From Nitrospinaceae bacterium (lineage in GTDB: Bacteria; Nitrospinota; Nitrospinia; Nitrospinales; VA-1): DNA of 40,254 nucleotides. The stretch covers positions 1 to 40,254 of the forward strand of contig JAJDBE010000043.1 of NCBI GenBank assembly GCA_029261515.1. Direction: 5' to 3'. The position numbers and the translations under genes were made by a program. Below are positions 32,047-40,254 of the stretch, piece by piece. Below the pieces are notes generated by a model. It did no database searches, was not told where the DNA came from, and was given only the letters and a program-made list of their open reading frames with translations. The number at the start of each line of letters is the position of its first letter. Positions within the stretch are counted from its first letter, which is position 1.

Positions 32047-32694
32047 ATGAAGCCAGTCAATCATCGCGGAGATTCCTTTTTTTTCAAAGTTATTTTTGCG
32101 GGCCGGAATTCTGACCGTACCGCAAAATCAGAAAAGATTAAAATCCGCCATCTCAATACGCTGCGGGTTTGCCTATTGGCAGCGACGCTGATTTTTTGGC
32201 AGATCGCCACACCCTCAGCTCACGCTGGCAAATCCGATTTGCCCGTTTTATATGCCGCGCCTGAGTTTCAGGGACTGACCAACTGGATGAATTCCGGAAA
32301 AATCGATTCGATGCAGGATTTGCGCGGCAAAGTGGTGCTCATCGATTTCTGGACCTACTCCTGCATCAATTGCATACGAACTCTCCCCTATGTAAGAAAA
32401 TGGCACCGCAAATTTGCCGACAAGGGACTCGTTGTGCTGGGGATTCATGCACCGGAATTCGATTTTGAACGGGAACCGAAAAACGTGATCAAGGCCATCA
32501 AAGATTATGAAATCAAATATCCAGTGGCTCTCGACAATGGATTTCGGCTTTGGCGGGCTTACAAAAACCGCTATTGGCCGGCCCTCTACCTGGTTGATGC
32601 CAAGGGAATGGTGCGTTATATGCACTTTGGCGAAGGCCGATACGCGGAAACCGAAGCGGCCATCGTGGAACTGCTAAACGCCCGTGATAAGTGA
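32047..32694 (+). CDS. Exported thioredoxin-like protein (TlpA/DipZ-C type)
   Basis: The 215-residue product has a long basic N-terminal stretch, then a hydrophobic segment (LRVCLLAATLIFWQIA) and PSAHAG as likely cleavage site, so the thioredoxin domain is periplasmic. The active site is WTYSCINCIRTLPY (Cys-x2-Cys), as in DipZ C-terminal and redoxin-type domains. VVLIDFW before it and the cis-Pro region YWPALYLVDAKG near the C terminus also fit. TGGAGGA seven bases before ATG 32047 decides the start against the longer open frame to 31801. Likely role: reduction of periplasmic disulfides, such as apocytochrome CxxCH, which would suit the many c-type cytochromes next door; this is inference. 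Confidence 0.87.
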   Translation: MKPVNHRGDSFFFKVIFAGRNSDRTAKSEKIKIRHLNTLRVCLLAATLIFWQIATPSAHAGKSDLPVLYAAPEFQGLTNWMNSGKIDSMQDLRGKVVLIDFWTYSCINCIRTLPYVRKWHRKFADKGLVVLGIHAPEFDFEREPKNVIKAIKDYEIKYPVALDNGFRLWRAYKNRYWPALYLVDAKGMVRYMHFGEGRYAETEAAIVELLNARDK

Positions 32695-32697
32695 TTT

Positions 32698-32874
32698 TTA
32701 TTCCGTGTAATTATTTTTCCGTTTGAAAGGAAATGCAGGCCGCTGGCCGGACCGCTTGGCCAGGGTGTTTTTTTTCTCTTCGGACGCATCGGAAGAATTT
32801 TTCTGCGTCTCCCCGCTTTCCTTTGCATCCGGTTTGTCCGGGGAGTTCGCGTTTTTTTCTTTTTCAGTATCCAT
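32698..32874 (-). CDS. Small charged low-complexity protein
   Basis: This encodes 58 residues starting MDTEKEKNANSPDKPDAKES, rich in Lys, Glu, Ser and Asn with a basic C terminus. Probably disordered. GGAAAAA before the ATG is a weak ribosome binding site. It follows the YchJ-type gene on the same strand after 39 bases. It could be a real small protein or a chance frame; low complexity makes this hard to decide. Confidence 0.45.
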   Translation of the reverse strand: MDTEKEKNANSPDKPDAKESGETQKNSSDASEEKKNTLAKRSGQRPAFPFKRKNNYTE

Positions 32875-32913
32875 CTTATTTTTCCGGTGTCTCGCAACAA
32901 TCACAAGCCGGGA

Positions 32914-33426
<513 letters not shown>

Positions 33427-33530
33427 CTCCATCTCCAATTTGATCCCATTTATCTTGTAGACACGAATGGGCTTTGATTTTACAGTATCCGTGACTATTT
33501 AAGCCACCTCCTTCAAACCCAGGAGCGATC

Positions 33531-34160
33531 ATGAACCTTGTATTCAGTCTGACGGCTTTTCTGATTCTGACCGCCTACCACGTACATTTAGTTACCAGAG
33601 TCCTCCGGTGTCCAGAATCTACGTCCATAGGGGCCAACAATCGAACCCGACGGTTTTGGGTGCAATCGGTCATGGAGAAAAAACTGGATATTCTAGCGGT
33701 TCAAACTCTCCGCAATCTGTCCATGGCTTCCAGTTTACTGGCCTCCACTGCCATTCTCATCGGTCTGGCCATTATCAATGTAAGCCTGGGTTCCCGCGGC
33801 ATCCCCATTGCAAATGAAAATCTTCCTGTCCTGAGCGGGGACTCTGAAATATTCTGGAAAGCCAGAATGGTCGCCCTGGCGGTCATTTTTATTTTTGCGT
33901 TTTTTAACTTTACCCTGGCCATCCGTCATTACAACCACGCCGCGTTCATGATCAATGTCCCTTCCGACCGTGACCCCTCCATCATGCCTGCCACGGTTTC
34001 CCAGACCATCAACCGGGGAGCATTGCATTATACGCTGGGAATGCGGTGCTATTACCTCGCTATCCCGTTTGCCTTCTGGTTATTGGGAGACATCGCGCTA
34101 CTGACAAGTGCGTCTATACTGGTTGTCCTATTGTGGAAATTCGATCACATCAAACGATGA
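33531..34160 (+). CDS. DUF599 membrane protein
   Basis: The 209-residue product has four probable membrane helices (about residues 2-20, 66-88, 110-132 and 178-200) and DUF599 marks such as VQTLRNLSMASSLLASTAIL and a late HYTLGMRCYYLAIPFAFWL. AGGAGCG lies just before the ATG. It is an inner-membrane protein of unknown function, found in bacteria and plants. It stands alone, convergent with glycogen phosphorylase on the right. Confidence 0.87.
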   Translation: MNLVFSLTAFLILTAYHVHLVTRVLRCPESTSIGANNRTRRFWVQSVMEKKLDILAVQTLRNLSMASSLLASTAILIGLAIINVSLGSRGIPIANENLPVLSGDSEIFWKARMVALAVIFIFAFFNFTLAIRHYNHAAFMINVPSDRDPSIMPATVSQTINRGALHYTLGMRCYYLAIPFAFWLLGDIALLTSASILVVLLWKFDHIKR

Positions 34161-34233
34161 ACACGTCTATCAGTGAAGGCAGGGAAAAGGGCGCCTCCTG
34201 CATGAAAGAAAGAACTAGGACCCGCACAGGAGA

Positions 34234-36723
<2,490 letters not shown>

Positions 36724-37057
36724 ATCCCTCGGTAGATTTGAATATGGTTAATGGATCACCTTTTCGCCACATATTTCAACTCAAACGGCGGGCACACCGT
36801 TTAAACAGGATTCATTTTATGGATGATTGTGAAGGCAGGAATCTGGGCAAATTCAACTATTCATAAGGCGGTTTATTGAGACAGGGTTACTTTTCTCCAC
36901 GTATTTAAGGTAATGGAAATGATCTTAAAATTCAGCAAAAAAATCCGTTTTCCGGCGAATCCATGCAAGCTTCGGAATTTCATACCGATGCGAGATTCCA
37001 CTTTACTTTTGCGGGCCAATAAGCGAATATAAAGCGAAAATTTAGGAGTTTCATTTA
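36724..37057. other. Intergenic region between divergent glgP and radical SAM genes
   Basis: These 334 bases hold the ribosome binding sites and presumably promoters for both flanking genes. An open frame of 70 codons on the minus strand (36873-37085) has no support. No strong palindrome or RNA is recognised. Confidence 0.4.
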
Positions 37058-38131
37058 ATGAATGATTACCCGCCCGCAAAACCACCCAATATCCGAGGCA
37101 GGGGGACCTCGCAATCGCCGCCGAACCGTTTCAAACCCATCGGTGTCATTCCGGAAGAAGACACCCTCGCGCCGGGCCCGTCTCCTGAAACGCAATTTTT
37201 CACCGACACCTCAAAAACCATCCTCGCTGAAAACGACAGTCCGGATATCGGGTTCAACTTCAGCCTCAACCCTTATCGAGGTTGCGAGCACGGTTGCATC
37301 TATTGCTATGCCCGTCCGACGCATGAATATTTCGAGCTGTCTGCCGGACTCGATTTTGAGACCAAGATTCTGGTTAAAGAAAATGCCGCCAAACTTTTAG
37401 AGCAAAAACTTTCTTCGCGCCGCTGGCGGCCCCAGGTCATCGTCCTGAGCGGCGTCACCGACCCCTACCAACCGGGAGAAAAAGCGCTTGAAATCACCCG
37501 CCGCTGTCTGGAGGTGCTGCTCAAATTCCGCAATCCGGTGGCCATCATCACCAAAAACAATCTCGTCACTAGGGACATCGATCTGCTCGGCGAACTGGCT
37601 CGGTTTCAATGTGCGGCGGTTTATCTGTCCATCACCACTCTCGACAATTCGCTGTCGCGCTTTATGGAACCCAGAGCGTCCCTGCCGGCTAAAAGATTGG
37701 AAGCGGTCCGAAAGCTCAACAAAGCCAAGGTGCCTGTGGGAGTCATGGCCGCACCGGTGATCCCGGCGTTGACCGACCACGAACTTCCCTCGATACTCTC
37801 GAAAGCGGCAGAGCACGGGGCCAGGTTTGCAGGGTTTACGGTCGTTCGCCTGCCTTACGGAGTGAAAGACCTGTTTGCCGAATGGCTGGAAACACATTAT
37901 CCCAATAAGAAGAAAAAGGTGCTGAACCGGATTCGCGCCGTTCGCGGCGGCAAATTGAATGATCCGAAGTTTTCCTCCAGAATGAAAGGAGAGGGAGTAT
38001 TCGCGGAACAAATCGCCTCACTGTTTTCTGTGGCTCGTCGTAAGGCGGGAATCCCGCAACAAAGCCCGAACCTTTCAACCGATCACTTCACTAATTGGAC
38101 GGACAAGCAACTACCCCTATTCAAAAAATGA
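37058..38131 (+). CDS. PA0069-family radical SAM protein
   Basis: The 357-residue product has the radical SAM cluster motif as CEHGCIYCYARP (Cys-x3-Cys-x2-Cys, near residues 76-87), the preceding FNFSLNPYRG and the following LSGVTDPYQPGEK, which together mark the PA0069/SPL-like group. The N-terminal Pro/Arg-rich stretch (RGRGTSQSPPNRF) is also usual. Members cleave SAM to a 5-prime-deoxyadenosyl radical; the substrate of this group is not known, and it is related to but distinct from spore photoproduct lyase. TTAGGAG lies nine bases before the ATG. Cytoplasmic. The next gene may overlap its stop by four bases. Confidence 0.9.
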   Translation: MNDYPPAKPPNIRGRGTSQSPPNRFKPIGVIPEEDTLAPGPSPETQFFTDTSKTILAENDSPDIGFNFSLNPYRGCEHGCIYCYARPTHEYFELSAGLDFETKILVKENAAKLLEQKLSSRRWRPQVIVLSGVTDPYQPGEKALEITRRCLEVLLKFRNPVAIITKNNLVTRDIDLLGELARFQCAAVYLSITTLDNSLSRFMEPRASLPAKRLEAVRKLNKAKVPVGVMAAPVIPALTDHELPSILSKAAEHGARFAGFTVVRLPYGVKDLFAEWLETHYPNKKKKVLNRIRAVRGGKLNDPKFSSRMKGEGVFAEQIASLFSVARRKAGIPQQSPNLSTDHFTNWTDKQLPLFKK

Positions 38132-38184
38132 ATGCGGTAAATGGATGGTTGCAGATTAAAAAAAAATCCCGTATTAATACCCGC

Positions 38185-38775
38185 ATGGATCACCGTTCGC
38201 CTCTTCCTTTGTTGACCTTCCTTTTTCTTTTCACTCTGCAAGGGTGCGCCTCCTGGTTGCCCAGTGGTAAGACGGACGTAAAATCGCCCTGGAATACTTT
38301 TGCAGAAACCAAAACGGCCTTTGATAAAATTATTCCCAACCAAACGACCAAGGAAGACCTCAAAACTTTAGGCTACGATCCATTCGCCTCTCCCAACATC
38401 ACCATCCTGACGTATCTGGAAATCATTCAACTTTTTACAGCCAATCCCGCTTTCAAAAAGGAAGATCTGGATAAGGAACTAACCGATTGCCTTGATGTAA
38501 AGAAACACTGTACCGCCTATCAGGTTGTCTTAAGAAGAATCCGGGAAAAACGCTACGGCAATTTTTTCCTCGATATTCTGCGATTCAACCGCAAAACTGA
38601 AAAATCCGGCTGGGAATTCCGCGCCTTCATTGTTTTAAAAAACGGCATGGTGGTCTACAAACTCTGGAGCGGAAAACCCATGGTGGACGAACACAGTCAG
38701 AAAAAAAATCCGTTAGGACCGCTGCAGGAACCGGTGGATTTAATTCCAAGCGCTACCAGCGTCACCGTTTTTTAA
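38185..38775 (+). CDS. Lipoprotein, unknown function
   Basis: From ATG 38185 this encodes 196 residues. A short signal peptide ends in the lipobox LQGC (Cys about residue 21), so it is a lipoprotein, with Ala at +2 favouring the outer membrane. The mature part has a predicted alpha/beta character, with TTKEDLKTLGYDPF as in SmpA/OmlA-style domains, but no firm family. A longer start at ATG 38128 overlaps the radical SAM stop as ATGA and would add 19 residues of basic N-terminal region; the shorter start gives a normal signal peptide. Neither has a clear ribosome binding site. Confidence 0.7.
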   Translation: MDHRSPLPLLTFLFLFTLQGCASWLPSGKTDVKSPWNTFAETKTAFDKIIPNQTTKEDLKTLGYDPFASPNITILTYLEIIQLFTANPAFKKEDLDKELTDCLDVKKHCTAYQVVLRRIREKRYGNFFLDILRFNRKTEKSGWEFRAFIVLKNGMVVYKLWSGKPMVDEHSQKKNPLGPLQEPVDLIPSATSVTVF

Positions 38776-38832
38776 CTCCAGGTGGAGAAAAATTCTATCA
38801 CCCATGGCAGGGTATTAAATCGCCCTTCATTT

Positions 38833-39783
38833 TCAAGTCCCTTTCACTATTGAAGCTTTAAGACGCTTGTGAGCCAACCAGGCGATCGCCCCGGTCAGAA
38901 GCAGTGCCGGGAGAATAAAAAAGAGATCGCTACGAAGTGTCAGCTCTTTTTGCGCGTGAAACTCCCAGGCCACCCAGCAACTCATGGTTAACAGTGGCGC
39001 ATGAAGCCGCAATGCGCGCAATGCCCATGGGCCTCCCCATTGCAAAATGAGCAATCCCACTAAAGGAACAAGAACCACTATGAAAGGCAGTGCCTCAACG
39101 GGCTTGAGTTGCTTTTTAGATTCCTCCAGCGCCAACTTGTCCACCACCACTTCATGCTGATCGCAACTGGGCTTTGCACTGGCAGGATCACGGTCGCAAT
39201 CGAATTTAAAAATATCCCGTGCCCGCTTCAAGTCTCCCAGTTTTTCAAGATTTATGCCCAGATGATAACAAGGGCCATAATCCGCCGGGTCCGGCGGTTG
39301 AAAGTTTTCCCGGCACAACCGTTCCAGATGAACAAACCCCCTGTGATATTCGGCAATCTTAAAAAACTCCTTGGCCAGGTAAAAACACACGCGATCGTCG
39401 CCTTCTCTGCAACGGGATTGCAGATGCGAGCTTGCCTCATCGAGACGACCCAATTCCTTTGCCAGCGAAAGAAAAGGAGTGCAGGCGCGGAGATGTCCTT
39501 GAGTGTGATGGTTTTCGCAAGCGGATCGATAATACTCTAACGCCTTTTCCAGATTGCCCGATTTTTGTTCTTCCATGCCGGCGGCTAAACAATAAATCGT
39601 CACCCCTTTGGCGCACTCCTCAGGGTAGTTTTCTGAATCATGGTTTTCTTGGGAAAAAGCCAGTGCAGGAAATAAAATCAGGAGAGGCAATAAAATCATC
39701 CCTGCCAGAAATGGGGAAAACCGGCGTTCAAGGCGCCACAAAAATTCTGTCCGGGCTTTACCGGAAGCGCAACATCCATTCAT
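38833..39783 (-). CDS. Cys-containing TPR/Sel1-like membrane protein
   Basis: The 316-residue product has an N-terminal hydrophobic segment (about 25-43, likely cleaved after ALAFS or kept as anchor), then about 170 residues of short helical repeats with regularly placed Cys pairs (for example GVTIYCLAAG, YYRSACENH, HLQSRCREG, RVCFYLAKEF, HLERLCREN), as in Sel1-like or Cys-rich helical repeat proteins where the pairs form disulfides. Two to three membrane helices lie near the C terminus (about 232-250, 265-280 and 288-305). It should expose the repeats to the periplasm. The ribosome binding site is weak (AAAG). Function unknown; protein binding is likely. Confidence 0.75.
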   Translation of the reverse strand: MNGCCASGKARTEFLWRLERRFSPFLAGMILLPLLILFPALAFSQENHDSENYPEECAKGVTIYCLAAGMEEQKSGNLEKALEYYRSACENHHTQGHLRACTPFLSLAKELGRLDEASSHLQSRCREGDDRVCFYLAKEFFKIAEYHRGFVHLERLCRENFQPPDPADYGPCYHLGINLEKLGDLKRARDIFKFDCDRDPASAKPSCDQHEVVVDKLALEESKKQLKPVEALPFIVVLVPLVGLLILQWGGPWALRALRLHAPLLTMSCWVAWEFHAQKELTLRSDLFFILPALLLTGAIAWLAHKRLKASIVKGT

Positions 39784-39814
39784 CTTTATGTGTATACGAC
39801 GGGCTTAGACAATT

Positions 39815-40033
39815 CTACCCGTTCGTCTCTATAGGTTCTACTTGAGGCTCCGTTTTAGCAGACGCTTTCTTTTGGGAAGGAAACTGGCCTGGAACTTTGG
39901 TTTCCGGGGGGACATAATCAGGGCCGACCGTTGCGCACCCTGAAAAAATCAGCAGAGCAGAGCACGCAATCACCGGCAAACAACGTGCTCTCTTCCTTAT
40001 TATGTCTCTCGATAAAGGCATGAGCAAAAACAT
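39815..40033 (-). pseudogene. Truncated NodT-like outer-membrane efflux lipoprotein (N-terminal stub)
   Basis: The 72-residue product has a lipoprotein signal (CLPVIACSALLIFSGC) followed by ATVGPDYVPPETKVPGQF, the standard start of NodT-family outer-membrane factors of RND efflux pumps, which are usually about 450-500 residues. Here the frame stops after only about 40 residues beyond the lipid Cys, with a charged tail (KKASAKTEPQVEPIETNG) that is not typical of the family. No continuation is seen in other frames before the next gene at 39783. I read it as a decayed or truncated gene; a real short lipoprotein cannot be excluded. Confidence 0.5.
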
Positions 40034-40207
40034 GAACTTGGTAAAAAAATTACTTTATGGATTGAGACTCAATTATATCAATCCGTTTAAATTAGTACAT
40101 TCAATTAACCCGCAATCAAGACGGTAGCCCCCCCGCCATCAAAAAATAGTCCGTTTGGGGAAGATGAGAGACACTTTCTGCTAAACTTCCCGCAAAAACG
40201 ATTTATT

Positions 40208-40254
40208 TCAGTTGCCGGCAGACTGTGCTTTCTGGCGCTCCAGAGCTCGTAATT
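40208..40254 (-). CDS. Possible C-terminal end of a gene cut by the right edge
   Basis: On the minus strand one frame reads LRALERQKAQSAGN and then TGA at the edge. The composition is that of a normal helical C terminus, and it would be the gene before the NodT stub. Two other minus frames are also open into the edge, so this is a guess from 14 residues. Confidence 0.25.
   Translation of the reverse strand, partial: LRALERQKAQSAGN

Overview
The window is a bacterial chromosomal segment of roughly even GC. It has many tetratricopeptide (kinesin-light-chain type) repeat proteins, several multiheme c-type cytochromes, a ferredoxin-type nitrite/sulfite reductase fragment and ordinary housekeeping genes. 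Genes alternate in short operons on both strands and most have recognisable Shine-Dalgarno sequences. The gene mix is that of a Gram-negative, respiratory bacterium with an outer membrane (porin-like barrel, lipoproteins, RND-type outer-membrane factor remnant). The combination resembles marine nitrite oxidisers of the Nitrospinota, but this is an inference from gene content and was not tested by any search. I found no tRNA, rRNA, CRISPR array, transposase or integrase.

Layout. 1-521 (-): N-terminal part of a NirA-like reductase running off the left edge. 851-6563: mixed small genes, namely a three-helix membrane protein, a DCC-family thiol-disulfide protein, an ADP-ribosylglycohydrolase, a 505-residue pentapeptide-repeat protein with an acidic head, an exported protein, two small hypotheticals and an HDOD protein. 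7035-9960: a GIDE-domain/LemA membrane pair, a CBS-domain protein, a long imperfect inverted repeat, and a small XRE regulator paired with a CxxC protein. 10539-18558 (all minus strand): an exported 8-repeat TPR protein, small genes with inorganic pyrophosphatase, a Cys-rich exported protein, a short TPR protein, a 952-residue protein with 20 TPR units, and a LuxR-type regulator. 19109-19354: a second XRE regulator closely resembling the first.

19644-31048 is the most interesting region, a divergent redox island. Leftward run an outer-membrane beta-barrel and a pentaheme lipoprotein cytochrome. Rightward, after a 1.1-kb AT-rich region with two clear inverted repeats, run a tetraheme c554-like cytochrome, a cytoplasmic protein fusing two cyclic-nucleotide-binding-type domains to a four-cluster ferredoxin, a five-helix putative b-type cytochrome, a membrane-anchored decaheme cytochrome with a duplicated 4-Cys cytoplasmic module, and a membrane-anchored FAD/NAD(P)/[2Fe-2S] reductase. 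Together they could carry electrons between NAD(P)H, the quinone/membrane pool, 19 c-type hemes and possibly the cell surface. The direction of flow and the substrate cannot be read from the sequence.

31051-40254 is mostly ordinary: an RlmM-like methyltransferase, an exported thioredoxin, a YchJ/SEC-C protein, a DUF599 membrane protein, glycogen phosphorylase, a PA0069-type radical SAM protein, a lipoprotein, a Cys-rich TPR membrane protein, and a 72-residue stub of a NodT-like efflux lipoprotein.
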